From Anaerolineae bacterium (GTDB taxonomy: Bacteria > Chloroflexota > Anaerolineae > Aggregatilineales > Phototrophicaceae), in the NCBI GenBank assembly GCA_019912965.1, contig JAIOHM010000081.1:1-47085 (forward strand): a stretch of 47,085 bases of DNA, read 5' to 3'. A model generated the notes under the pieces. The model worked only from the letters and a program-made list of their open reading frames with translations. It searched no databases and was not told the DNA's origin. A program made the position numbers and the translations under genes. Shown here one piece after another: positions 23,596 to 31,947 of the stretch. How positions within the stretch are numbered: the stretch's first letter is position 1; each line of letters begins with the position of its first letter.

Positions 23596-24288
23596 TTACA
23601 GCGCCATCTCGATTTCAGGGGTCAGAATTTCGTCTGGAACATCGAGACGATAGCCGATCCCGCGAACTGTCCGCAGATAGCGCGGATTGCTGGGGTCAGA
23701 TTCAATCAATTCCCGAATCCAGCGGATATGCACATCGAGTGTACGGGTATCCCCCAGATAATCGGTCTGCCACACTTTTTCCATCAAGGTACGCCGATCC
23801 AGTGTCGCCCCCGGATTCCGCAAAAACACCTCGACCAGCAGCGCCTGTTTGGGAGTTAACTGGGTTTCCTGACCATGAACGGTTAGCACCCGGCGGGCAA
23901 GGTTAATGGAAAACGGGCCGCAGTTGATAAAATCGTCACTTTGTACCTGAAGCAGTCGTTCGACGGAATTGACCAGCTTGCGCGGGGTGACAGGCATAAA
24001 CAGCAGGGTATCCGCCGCGCTCTGGGCAGTTTCTTTTGGGCCGGGGTGAATATGCACCAGCGGCATATGCGGCAGCGCACTCCGCAGTTCGCGGCACACC
24101 CGGTCGCCCGGAGTCCGCATGGAGGCCGCATCCAACACGATGATGTGAAAAGGTTTGGCGCTAGCCGCTTCAATGCCGGATTTGCCGCTGGTGACCAGCA
24201 CGACTTCAAATCGCTTTTCCAACGCTGAGATAATGGCAGGGCGCGTGGACTGGGTACGTCCGATAAACAACACTCGCCCCATTTCCAT
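23596..24288 (-). CDS. OmpR-type response regulator with degenerate receiver
   Basis: A 230-aa protein with a receiver-like domain (about residues 1-120) and an OmpR/PhoB winged helix (about 135-225: LTPKQALLVEVFLRNPGATL, then TLDVHIRWIRELIE and LRTVRGIGYRL). Asp53 (IIVLDAASM) is at the phosphorylation position. The N-terminal acidic pair is replaced (RVLFIGRTQ), and the conserved Lys is missing (LLFMPVTPRK). Phosphorylation is therefore doubtful, and the protein may work as an atypical, phosphorylation-independent regulator. The ATG at 24288 is fixed by AGGAGG 7 nt upstream. No histidine kinase is adjacent. Confidence 0.88.
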   Translation of the reverse strand: MEMGRVLFIGRTQSTRPAIISALEKRFEVVLVTSGKSGIEAASAKPFHIIVLDAASMRTPGDRVCRELRSALPHMPLVHIHPGPKETAQSAADTLLFMPVTPRKLVNSVERLLQVQSDDFINCGPFSINLARRVLTVHGQETQLTPKQALLVEVFLRNPGATLDRRTLMEKVWQTDYLGDTRTLDVHIRWIRELIESDPSNPRYLRTVRGIGYRLDVPDEILTPEIEMAL

Positions 24289-24480
24289 ATCACAACCTCC
24301 TGGCATTAGCGAATTTATTACAGCTACATAAAACCAAACGTCGTCGGGAATGTGCATTATAGCGACAAAGCGTACCCTCCGAAACCCCATCTCATTCGAT
24401 TGTGGACACATTCAAACACAACAGGCATAATCTTCTAACTAAAGGTTTAACACCCTGCCCTACCCAATACGGACACACCT

Positions 24481-25638
24481 ATGAAACAACTGATTGAAAA
24501 ATATCATCAGCAATTGGACTGGAGTTGGCTGCCAGAAGGTGCTCAATGGAGCATTGAGCAAGCCATCGCCGTTCAACAAATCCCAGCCCCGACATTTGAG
24601 GAAAAATTACGGGCAACATATGTGGCTGACCAATTCGCCGCGCTTGGACTACGCGATATTGAAATTGACAATCTCTACAATGTGTATGGACGGTTGGCGG
24701 GTAAGCATGACCATCGCCCCGGTGTGATGGTTTCCGCCCATACAGACACCGTTTTTGCCGGGGACACTGACCTGAAAATCCGCCGCGAGAATGGTCTGAT
24801 CTACGGCCCCGGTTTAGGCGATAACAGTATGGGAGTCGCCGGGATGCTGTGTCTGGCCTACTGCTTGCAAAGGCTGGGGATTAGACCGGAATGCGATTTG
24901 TGGTTTGTGGCGAACACCCGTGAGGAAGGGTTGGGCGATCTGGGCGGGATGAAAGCCGCCTTCCAACGCCTGAAAAACCGCATCAGCAGTGTGGTCAATC
25001 TGGAAGGGATGGCCTTCGGGCATGTTTACCATGCGGGCATTGCGGTTCGCCGCCTGCACATCACCGCACAGGCGGAAGGCGGGCATAGCTGGCTGAACTT
25101 TGGCCGCAGCAGCGCGATACACGGCGTTATCGAACTCGGCGCAAAAATTATGGCACTGAATCCAGCGCAGCAACCGCGCACCACTTTCAATATTGGCCTG
25201 ATAGAAGGCGGGCAGAGCATCAATACTATTGCCGCTGAAGCCGGATTCTGGCTCGATTTGCGCTCCGAACAATCGTCCGAACTGGCAAAAATCGAGGAAC
25301 AGGTACGGCAGCTCGTTAAAAAGACGGAACGCGCCGATCTCCGTTTTCAGATTGAAGTGGTGGGCGACCGCCCTGCTGGGATGATCGCGCCAGAACATCC
25401 ACTGGTGCGGGGCGCTTTGGCTGCACTGGAAATCGTCGGATTACGGGGCACACTGGAAAATGGCAGCACGGATGCGAATGTGCCGCTGGCGATGGGGTAT
25501 CCAGCGGTAACGGTGGGAATCACACGCGGCGGGAATGCTCATCGGCTGGATGAGTACATCGAAACGCAGCCGATTGCCGCCGGTTTGCACCAACTGGTGG
25601 TGCTAACGCTGGCAGCCTGCGCCTTCCAAACGCTTTAA
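24481..25638 (+). CDS. M20 family metallopeptidase
   Basis: A 385-aa zinc peptidase/deacylase of the M20 (ArgE/DapE/PepT/carboxypeptidase G2) family. Metal ligands and catalytic residues are visible: VMVSAHTDTVF, YGPGLGDNSMGVAG, ANTREEGLGDLG, NLEGM and, at the end, GGNAHRLDEYIE. The dimerisation lid spans about residues 190-300 (GGHSWLNFGRSSAIHGVIEL). The likely role is hydrolysis of small peptides or amino-acid conjugates in the cytoplasm. It shows no signal peptide. It is monocistronic, followed by the GAF protein 55 nt later. Confidence 0.9.
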   Translation: MKQLIEKYHQQLDWSWLPEGAQWSIEQAIAVQQIPAPTFEEKLRATYVADQFAALGLRDIEIDNLYNVYGRLAGKHDHRPGVMVSAHTDTVFAGDTDLKIRRENGLIYGPGLGDNSMGVAGMLCLAYCLQRLGIRPECDLWFVANTREEGLGDLGGMKAAFQRLKNRISSVVNLEGMAFGHVYHAGIAVRRLHITAQAEGGHSWLNFGRSSAIHGVIELGAKIMALNPAQQPRTTFNIGLIEGGQSINTIAAEAGFWLDLRSEQSSELAKIEEQVRQLVKKTERADLRFQIEVVGDRPAGMIAPEHPLVRGALAALEIVGLRGTLENGSTDANVPLAMGYPAVTVGITRGGNAHRLDEYIETQPIAAGLHQLVVLTLAACAFQTL

Positions 25639-25693
25639 CAGCTACTAACGTAGTATAATCAACATATTTGGCGAGAGAGAAGGATTAGCGTTT

Positions 25694-26539
25694 ATGACGA
25701 ATGTTGATGTTCTGGTTGCGGTACGCCGCGAACACGCCAGCCGGTATTATAAAAATCTTTCGGCCTATCGTGATTTCCGGGTGCAGATGGTTTCTGACAC
25801 ACGCGATGCGCTGGATACGCTGGCCGACCGCGATAAGCATGTAGATGTGTTGGTGCTGGATAACGGTCTGGGCTACATCTACGAGTTCATCAATGAGCTG
25901 CGACACAGCTATCCACGCCTGTTCATTGTGCTGGTGGATGAAGATGCCGATTTTGGAATGCCGGGGCAAGCCGATGAAATCAGCACCGAGCCGTTCACCA
26001 ATAACGATCTCATCCGCCGGATCACGCGCTTGATGTCTGACCGTCAGCTTGAAACGCTACGCGCAGACAGCCTGCCCGCCGTGCGACAGTTCGCTAAGGA
26101 ACTCCGTAAAGCCTCCGGTGAACTCGGCAAACAGCAGGCCGCAGTCGGCGCGTGCAAAGATTTGGGTTATGAATATGTGGCTTTTTATCGGCTGGAAGCA
26201 GGCGAAACGCCGAAATTGACGCTCAAAGCACAGGATGGCCCGGCGCCAATTCAGGCGGTCGTTCCGAAAGTGGCTTCGTCGGATGATCTGATGACATGGG
26301 TGGTGCAAAATGGGCAGAGCCGCATCGCAGCCCCGTCCGATTCGCCCAATCATCCACTGGTTGCCAAGGGACGATTAGGGGCGGTTGCCTGTGTCCCTGT
26401 GACGTTCGGCAATAACAAGTATGGAGTGCTGGTGGCCTGCCGCGACCAACCCGGTTCAATCTCGCAGGAAAATGTACTGATGCTGGAATTGGTCGCCGCG
26501 CAGTTAGCCGCCGCGATCTCTAAAGAAATTATTGGGTAA
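25694..26539 (+). CDS. Pseudo-receiver/GAF-domain protein
   Basis: A 281-aa cytoplasmic protein. The first 120 residues look like a receiver fold with a possible acceptor in VDVLVLDNGLG, but without an acidic pair (VDVLVAVRREH) and without the Lys (STEPFTNNDL). The C-terminal half (about 150-280) is a GAF-like sensor domain with CKDLGYEYVAFYRLE, a central VVQNGQSRIAAPSD and GVLVACRDQPGSIS. No output domain such as a kinase or helix-turn-helix is present, so it probably acts through a partner protein. GAAGGA lies upstream of the ATG. Confidence 0.75.
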   Translation: MTNVDVLVAVRREHASRYYKNLSAYRDFRVQMVSDTRDALDTLADRDKHVDVLVLDNGLGYIYEFINELRHSYPRLFIVLVDEDADFGMPGQADEISTEPFTNNDLIRRITRLMSDRQLETLRADSLPAVRQFAKELRKASGELGKQQAAVGACKDLGYEYVAFYRLEAGETPKLTLKAQDGPAPIQAVVPKVASSDDLMTWVVQNGQSRIAAPSDSPNHPLVAKGRLGAVACVPVTFGNNKYGVLVACRDQPGSISQENVLMLELVAAQLAAAISKEIIG

Positions 26540-26543
26540 TTTA

Positions 26544-26570
26544 CAGGGCGTCCACTTGTGGGGCGCCCTG
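26544..26570. terminator. Convergent hairpin between GAF protein and aminotransferase genes
   Basis: CAGGGCG (26544-26550) and CGCCCTG (26564-26570) form a GC-rich hairpin a few nucleotides after the plus-strand stop and before the minus-strand stop of the facing gene. T runs are weak, so termination efficiency is uncertain. The sequence belongs to the same family as the hairpins at 20797 and 38885. Confidence 0.55.
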
Positions 26571-26577
26571 TTCCATA

Positions 26578-27822
26578 TCACAGCGACTGCAGCGCCGCTT
26601 CAAGACGATCAATTTCGGCGTGGGTGTTGTAATGCGCGAGGCCGACACGCACCATGCCATCCACTTTTCCCAGACGGTTCATAATCTCTACAGCGTAGTA
26701 ATTGCCATCCCACACATAGATATTTTGCGCGGCCAGATATTGGGCGATGGCCTGTGGTGTATGCCCCGTTTTAGTGAAAACGACGGTCGGTACACGCTCG
26801 GCATAGCGGGCGGGGTCGGTAATTCCAGCAATAGTGACGCCGGGAATGCTTTGCAGCATCTCGATCAAATGCGTCACCAGTTCGCGTTCATAAACCCCTA
26901 AGGCCGCCATGCCTGTTTTGAGTTCCAGCGGACGACCTGTGAAATCGGGAAACTGGGCGGCAAATTCCGCGCCGTAATCGTGACCAATCCCTGCCAGATA
27001 ATCGATGGCCGCACCGACCCCGGCAATGGTTTCAAAGCTCGGCGTTCCGGTTTCCCATCGATAGGGCGGTTTATCTTTGGATGGACGCACTTTATACACG
27101 GGCAAACTGGCAAGCAGATCATACCGTCCCCACAAAATGCCGATATGCGGGCCGAAGAATTTGTAGGCCGAGCACATCAAAAAGTCACAGCCAATCGCCT
27201 GCACATCAATCGGGATATGGGGCGCGCTCTGTACCGCATCCACTACGTACAACGCGCCCGCCGCGTGTGCCATCTCAGCAATGTGCGCCACCGGGTTAAT
27301 TGTGCCGACAGCATTGGAAGCATGAACCGTCGCCACAATTTTCGTCCGTTCAGTCAAGGCCGCTTCCAGACTATCCAGATCAAGGGTGCAATCGGCCTCG
27401 ATAATGTCCACCCAACGGACGACCAGCCCGTAATCCTCGGCAATCCGCAGCCACGGGGCAACATTGGCATCGTGATCCATGCGCGTCAGCACGATTTCAT
27501 CACCCGGTTTGAGCGTCTTCGCCAGCGCACGGCTCAGGCTGAAATTGAGCGTGGTCATGTTCGGGCCAAAAACAATTTCCTGCGGGCTGGGCGCATTCAA
27601 AAAATCAGCAGCCTTTTCGCGGGTCGCCAGCACCATTGCATCACTGCGCTGGCTGGTCGCGAATGCGCCGCCAGAATTGGCATTCATGGTATTAAAATAA
27701 TCGGAAACCGCTTGTACCACACTGATCGGAACCTGCGTCCCGGCGGGATTATCAAAAAAGACTGGCTGCCCGCTTCCATTAATTGGAAATTGCGCGCGAA
27801 TTTTCGCCAGATCAAGCGTCAT
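26578..27822 (-). CDS. Cysteine desulfurase-like class V aminotransferase (VC1184-type)
   Basis: A 414-aa PLP-dependent fold-type I protein. It contains FFDNPAGTQVPISVV, the PLP phosphate and ring contacts (HASNAVGTINP, YVVDAVQSAPH), the Schiff-base Lys in CSAYKFFGPHIG and WETGTPSFETIAG. The active-site Cys loop of SufS/IscS-type desulfurases is not present; the corresponding region reads NIYVWDGNYYAVE. This matches the subgroup of desulfurase-like proteins (TIGR01976 type) whose reaction is unknown, so a sulfur-transfer role should not be assumed. No suf/isc genes are nearby. Confidence 0.87.
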   Translation of the reverse strand: MTLDLAKIRAQFPINGSGQPVFFDNPAGTQVPISVVQAVSDYFNTMNANSGGAFATSQRSDAMVLATREKAADFLNAPSPQEIVFGPNMTTLNFSLSRALAKTLKPGDEIVLTRMDHDANVAPWLRIAEDYGLVVRWVDIIEADCTLDLDSLEAALTERTKIVATVHASNAVGTINPVAHIAEMAHAAGALYVVDAVQSAPHIPIDVQAIGCDFLMCSAYKFFGPHIGILWGRYDLLASLPVYKVRPSKDKPPYRWETGTPSFETIAGVGAAIDYLAGIGHDYGAEFAAQFPDFTGRPLELKTGMAALGVYERELVTHLIEMLQSIPGVTIAGITDPARYAERVPTVVFTKTGHTPQAIAQYLAAQNIYVWDGNYYAVEIMNRLGKVDGMVRVGLAHYNTHAEIDRLEAALQSL

Positions 27823-27955
27823 TTTTGCTATTGTCCTTCCTGCCTAAATGAAATGGTTGCGCCATAGGATGTTACCGCTTAGCGCATTAGAAGTCACACC
27901 ACTTCAAAACAGCGGACTGGAATTGGATATGTAGTTTTAGGACAGCCAGGGGAAA

Positions 27956-28714
27956 TCAACGCCGAGCTTTCGATGATCCAGTCAGTTCATCTGGAATTGG
28001 CACATTGTCTGCGGTCTGTTCATCATCCAGCAAACGGGATGCATCTGGTGCATCTTCCCGATCCAGAAATTCATTCAGCCGTTGGGAGATAAAAACAGCG
28101 TAATCCTCAATCACATCGCTGACAATGACTTGGCGATTTCCATCCACTTTTTCAGCCCACACGTTATAACGCGGCAGATCATAAGCCTCTTTTTTGGATG
28201 TCGCCGTCTCTTCATAGCGGACTACAGCAACGCTGGCAAGCTCGATAGTATTAGGTTCATTTAGCAGGTTGGGCAGCGGTTTACGAGAAACCTTGATGTT
28301 CTCATCGCTAACTTCGATGTACGTTTTGTTATAGGCAATCAGCGCTAAACAGTAATAAAGAAATATCGTGAATAAGCCAAAGCCCAATAGGGCAAGCGCC
28401 GCCTCCGGCTTTGATCTGAGCACATTAGCGAGAATGAGAGTGATAAACGTGAAGATAGCGCTGAATCCGGCGGTTGTAAGAAAAGCATCATTTTGTGCTA
28501 ACCGGAAATTGGTTCGAAAAGTAATATTCAAGTGCTCATCAGTTTCATATGACGTAATCTGTTGGGGTTGTTTTACTTTGCGGCGTTTGATCCTGGACTC
28601 CGAGACTTCAAACTGAAAGACCGAATCGCAGGCGGGGCAAACCGCCGCCATCCGCTGGATATTGATATTTTCTGAAGAAACAGGCTGACCACAATGCGGA
28701 CACACGAGCTGCAT
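27956..28714 (-). CDS. Zinc-ribbon membrane protein, function unknown
   Basis: A 252-aa protein that opens with a rubredoxin-like zinc ribbon (CPHCGQPVSSE and CPACDSVFQF). A basic linker (RIKRRKVKQPQQ), two membrane helices (about residues 79-102 and 110-132) and a cytoplasmic C-terminal domain with a PH-like pattern (IEVSDENIKVSRKPLPNLLN and VSDVIEDYAVFISQRL) follow. The order zinc ribbon, TM hairpin, PH-like domain occurs in several uncharacterised bacterial proteins. The start at 28714 is chosen since MQLVCPHC is the natural beginning; an ATG five codons earlier is possible. No neighbouring gene suggests a role. Confidence 0.7.
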   Translation of the reverse strand: MQLVCPHCGQPVSSENINIQRMAAVCPACDSVFQFEVSESRIKRRKVKQPQQITSYETDEHLNITFRTNFRLAQNDAFLTTAGFSAIFTFITLILANVLRSKPEAALALLGFGLFTIFLYYCLALIAYNKTYIEVSDENIKVSRKPLPNLLNEPNTIELASVAVVRYEETATSKKEAYDLPRYNVWAEKVDGNRQVIVSDVIEDYAVFISQRLNEFLDREDAPDASRLLDDEQTADNVPIPDELTGSSKARR

Positions 28715-28804
28715 ATAATACCCCCCCATTAATCATCCACTCTACACCCAAACAAGATTACGATTTGGAAAGCCGTCGGGTTGCGAAAACATAAAGGAAC
28801 ACTG

Positions 28805-29042
28805 ATGTCTATACCCGCACAATGGCCTGAACGAATCCGCGATGAGTTTTATAAAGCACTCCCAGCACCCACACGTTGGAACTGGTGAGCAACTGGCACA
28901 ATTTATCGCCCTTGCCAGGTTGTGGACACTCGTGGAATATTTGAGCGAATACACAAGTGGCAGGCTGCAACCGGAGTCGCTGCCGGAAACACTTGTGACT
29001 CAAACACCCATCTGGCTCAACAGCCTTCATCCACGGGAGTAA
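28805..29042 (+). pseudogene. Small hypothetical gene disrupted by a frameshift
   Basis: An ATG at 28805 opens MSIPAQWPERIRDEFYKALP and continues APTRWNW before a stop at about 28888. A second frame from about 28866 continues TGEQLAQFIALARLWTLVEY and ends SLHPRE at 29042. Joining them by a single-base shift near 28866-28885 gives one plausible protein of about 79 aa that ends just before the AlkZ-like gene start. GGAA-type ribosome bases precede the ATG. It may be a real frameshift or a sequencing error; I recognise no family. Confidence 0.5.
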
Positions 29043-29047
29043 ACGGT

Positions 29048-30148
29048 ATGGCAGACCGCATTTTGACGCTTCGTGAACTCAATCGGGCAACATTGGCACG
29101 GCAAATGCTGCTAAAAAGAGAGGCGATTTCTGTTCCACAGGCGGTTGAACGGCTCGTCGGCTTGCAAGCACAGTCCGCATCCGCGCCGTATGTTGGCCTA
29201 TGGACTCGGCTTCAGGATTTCGGGCGGGATGATCTGGCAATGTTGATTGAAAACCGCAGCATCATCAAAGCCACGCTGATGCGAAGCACACTGCACTTGT
29301 TCACGACTGCGGATTATCTGCTGCTGCGGGCGACTCTTCAACCTGTGCTGACGCAGGCGTTTGAAGCCGTGCTGCGTGACCGGGCAAAAGGGCTGGACGT
29401 AGACAAAATGGTGGCGATAGCGCGGGAGTTCATCAGCGAAGCGCCGCGCAGTTTTGCGGAAATCACCACCATGTTCACCGAAAAATTCCCGGATGCCGAC
29501 CCCGGCGCGATGCGGTATGGTGTGCGGACGCATCTGCCGCTGGTACAAGTCCCGACCCAAACCGAATGGAGCTACCCCGGCAACCCGAAATTCATATTAG
29601 CCGAAATGTGGATTGGGAAAACCCTCCCAACCGAGGATAACCTGAAAACGTTGATTTTCCGGTATCTTGCGGCATTTGGCCCGGCCAGCGTGACCGATAT
29701 TCAAACGTGGTCAGGCTTACCCAAGCTCAAAGAAACTGTTGAAAATCTGAAACCGGAACTGGTGATTTACCGGGACGAACAAAAACGGGAGCTTTTCGAC
29801 CTGCCCAATATTCCATTGCCGGATGCGGATACCCCAGCGCCAGAATGCTTTCTACCGGAATATGACAATCTGCTGCTTTCACACAGCAAACGCACCCGCG
29901 TTATCGCCGATGAATACCGTTCAAAGGTTTATCTCCCCGGTTTGCGAGTCGCCGCCACCCTATTGGTCGATGGATTCGTGCGCGGTGCATGGAAAGTCGA
30001 AAAAGCCAAAGGCACTGCCACCCTCACCATCCAACCATTTGATTCATTGACCTCACAAAATCGGGCAGCACTGACCGAAGAAGGCGAAAAACTGGTGCGA
30101 TTTGTCGAAAGCAGCGCCAAAAACCATAGTGTTCGCTTTGCCGACTAA
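29048..30148 (+). CDS. Winged-helix DNA-binding protein of the AlkZ/YcaQ (HTH_42) superfamily
   Basis: A 366-aa protein beginning MADRILTLRELNRATLARQM, with tandem winged-helix segments and the HTH_42 landmarks ERLVGLQAQSASAPYVGLW, STLHLFTTADYLLLRATLQP and FLPEYDNLLLSHS near the end. AlkZ and YcaQ are DNA glycosylases that unhook interstrand crosslinks, using a QxQ or QxD motif. Here LQAQ retains the QAQ form. A role in repair of alkylated or crosslinked DNA is a family inference. The ATG at 29048 is preferred; an in-frame extension to 28922 overlaps the upstream disrupted gene. The usual length is about 360-400 aa. Confidence 0.82.
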   Translation: MADRILTLRELNRATLARQMLLKREAISVPQAVERLVGLQAQSASAPYVGLWTRLQDFGRDDLAMLIENRSIIKATLMRSTLHLFTTADYLLLRATLQPVLTQAFEAVLRDRAKGLDVDKMVAIAREFISEAPRSFAEITTMFTEKFPDADPGAMRYGVRTHLPLVQVPTQTEWSYPGNPKFILAEMWIGKTLPTEDNLKTLIFRYLAAFGPASVTDIQTWSGLPKLKETVENLKPELVIYRDEQKRELFDLPNIPLPDADTPAPECFLPEYDNLLLSHSKRTRVIADEYRSKVYLPGLRVAATLLVDGFVRGAWKVEKAKGTATLTIQPFDSLTSQNRAALTEEGEKLVRFVESSAKNHSVRFAD

Positions 30149-30249
30149 TAGTCCGTCCGTCCCACCGATTATGCGCTGTTTGGGGGTTTAAGGTATACTT
30201 GCCGTAATTAATCAGCAGCGTTTCTACAATTAAACAGGCGAGACAAACA

Positions 30250-31860
30250 GTGCAACAAGATTTTCAAAGTCTGCTGCTCCAAAATCGATTATTAACCGAT
30301 GAAGTCAAGCGCCGTATCGACCAACTGGCTGCAATCAACACCGTCGCCGCTACCGTCAGCCAATCGCTTGACCTCGATAAAACCCTCAAAACCGCGCTCA
30401 AAGCTGTGCTGGATGTGGTCAGTGCTGAAGCAGGTGGCATCAGCCTGATTGATGACCATGCAGGTGAAGTTGTGCTGCGCGCCCAACAGGGTTGGGTACA
30501 TGATTTCGTCAGCCCACCCATGCGTATCCCGCTGGGCAAAGGCATGTCCGGCAAAGTAATTTTGCACAACGATGTGGTGGTTGATAACAATCTGGATGGC
30601 AGCGAAGAATTGGCCGTCCCGCGCTTCCGCGACGAGAAATTTCGCTCTATTGCGATGGCTCCCATGCACGCGCGCGGCAAGATTATCGGCATCCTGAGCA
30701 TCATGAGCAACCAGCCCGAAAGTTTCAATCATGAAGTCGTCAATGTGCTGCGGGCAATTGCCGATACGGTCGGCGTCGCGCTGGATAACGCCCGCCTGTA
30801 TGAAGATGCTTCGGAGCAGGAAACCCGCCTGAAAGCCATCGTGCAATCCACCGCTGATGGCATGATTGCTACCGATCATCAGGGGCGGCTCATTCTGATT
30901 AACCAGACGGCTGAAACCATTTTTGATGTGGACGCCCGCAAATTGATCGGTACGCCGCTGCGCGAAGCCCCCATTCACCCGCGAATCCGCGATTCGCTGC
31001 TGTATGCCCTTTCCACCCAAACGGGCGAAAATAAATCCTTTCAGGCGACGCTGGAAAGTGGCCGGATGTTGTCGCTGGTGGTTTCGCCCGTATATATCCA
31101 GAGTCAGGTTGAGCAGAACCGCAAAAATGATGGCTGGGTGATCGTGGTGCAGGACATCACTCACCTGCGTGAATCCGAACTTCAGCGGGCGGAGTTCATC
31201 CGTGCCGCCGCCCATGACATGCGAAATCCGCTGGGTGTTGCCCTCAGTTCACTCAATATGCTGGATGATTTTGTCGGTCAGGATGACCCCACCGCCAAAG
31301 AAATTATTCGCATCGCCACCAGCGGCATCAACCGCCTGCAAGACCTGATTAACGATCTGCTGCATCTGGAGCAAATCGAAAGCGGCTACGGCGTCAGCAT
31401 GACCGAGTTCAGTGCGGAAGAACTCATTCGGGAAACCTGCATCGAACTCCGCCCGCTTATTGCCGAAAAACAACTGGACTTCACCATTGAGGTTGAAGCA
31501 GAATTGCCCCTCCTCACTGCTGACCGCCGCTGGGTCAAGCGTGCCCTCATCAACTATCTGGATAATGCTGCCAAATACACCAAAGCGGGTGACAACATCC
31601 TCGTCCGCGCCTTCCGCAACAATATGCTCCTGCACATTGAAGTGATCGACAACGGCCCCGGCATCCCGGTCGAATTACAGCCCCGCCTGTTTGAGCGGTT
31701 CTATCGCGCAGCGGAAGACACCATCAAAGGCACCGGACTGGGATTGGCGATTGTCAAATCCGTCTCGGAAGGGCATGGCGGCGGCGTTTACATGCGGAGT
31801 CAACAGGGACAGGGCAGCACCTTCGGCATGACGCTGCTGCTCGGCGAACGCCCCAAATAA
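30250..31860 (+). CDS. GAF-PAS sensor histidine kinase (cytoplasmic)
   Basis: A 536-aa kinase without membrane helices. Domains in order: GAF (about residues 30-175), PAS (about 190-305), HisKA with the phospho-acceptor His322 (FIRAAAHDMRNPLGVALSSL), then HATPase_c with N box INYLDNAAKYTKAGD, G1 box DNGPGIP and G2 box GTGLGLAIVKSVSEGHGGG. It is a class I kinase that senses an internal signal. No response regulator is adjacent, so its partner is elsewhere. The start is a GTG at 30250 with a weak GGCGAGA site; a TATACT box at 30194-30199 may be its promoter -10. Confidence 0.9.
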   Translation: MQQDFQSLLLQNRLLTDEVKRRIDQLAAINTVAATVSQSLDLDKTLKTALKAVLDVVSAEAGGISLIDDHAGEVVLRAQQGWVHDFVSPPMRIPLGKGMSGKVILHNDVVVDNNLDGSEELAVPRFRDEKFRSIAMAPMHARGKIIGILSIMSNQPESFNHEVVNVLRAIADTVGVALDNARLYEDASEQETRLKAIVQSTADGMIATDHQGRLILINQTAETIFDVDARKLIGTPLREAPIHPRIRDSLLYALSTQTGENKSFQATLESGRMLSLVVSPVYIQSQVEQNRKNDGWVIVVQDITHLRESELQRAEFIRAAAHDMRNPLGVALSSLNMLDDFVGQDDPTAKEIIRIATSGINRLQDLINDLLHLEQIESGYGVSMTEFSAEELIRETCIELRPLIAEKQLDFTIEVEAELPLLTADRRWVKRALINYLDNAAKYTKAGDNILVRAFRNNMLLHIEVIDNGPGIPVELQPRLFERFYRAAEDTIKGTGLGLAIVKSVSEGHGGGVYMRSQQGQGSTFGMTLLLGERPK

Positions 31861-31874
31861 CGAACACGAGCTGC

Positions 31875-31935
31875 TTGACAAAGCTGGAGAGCAATGTTAA
31901 ATTCTGTTTGTTCGTAATGTTTACAAATAGAATTT
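31875..31935 (+). promoter_or_regulatory. ROK-gene promoter with overlapping operator dyad
   Basis: TTGACA (31875-31880) and TAAATT (31898-31903), spaced 17 bp, form the promoter. Directly overlapping the -10 is a dyad, AAATTCTGTTTGT (31899-31911) and ACAAATAGAATTT (31923-31935). It has 12 of 13 complementary positions and an 11-nt spacer. Its size and AT-rich arms resemble NagC/Mlc/XylR-type ROK operators. Autorepression by the downstream ROK protein is the obvious inference. Confidence 0.7.
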
Positions 31936-31947
31936 TAAACAACATCT

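Noticed and set aside
26980..27867. Long open frame (295 codons) antisense to the desulfurase-like gene
   Set aside because: A shadow frame rich in Arg/His/Gln without domain motifs; the minus-strand gene is unmistakable.
30292..31215. Long open frame (307 codons) antisense to the histidine kinase
   Set aside because: A shadow of a well-supported kinase; no plausible ribosome site or motif.
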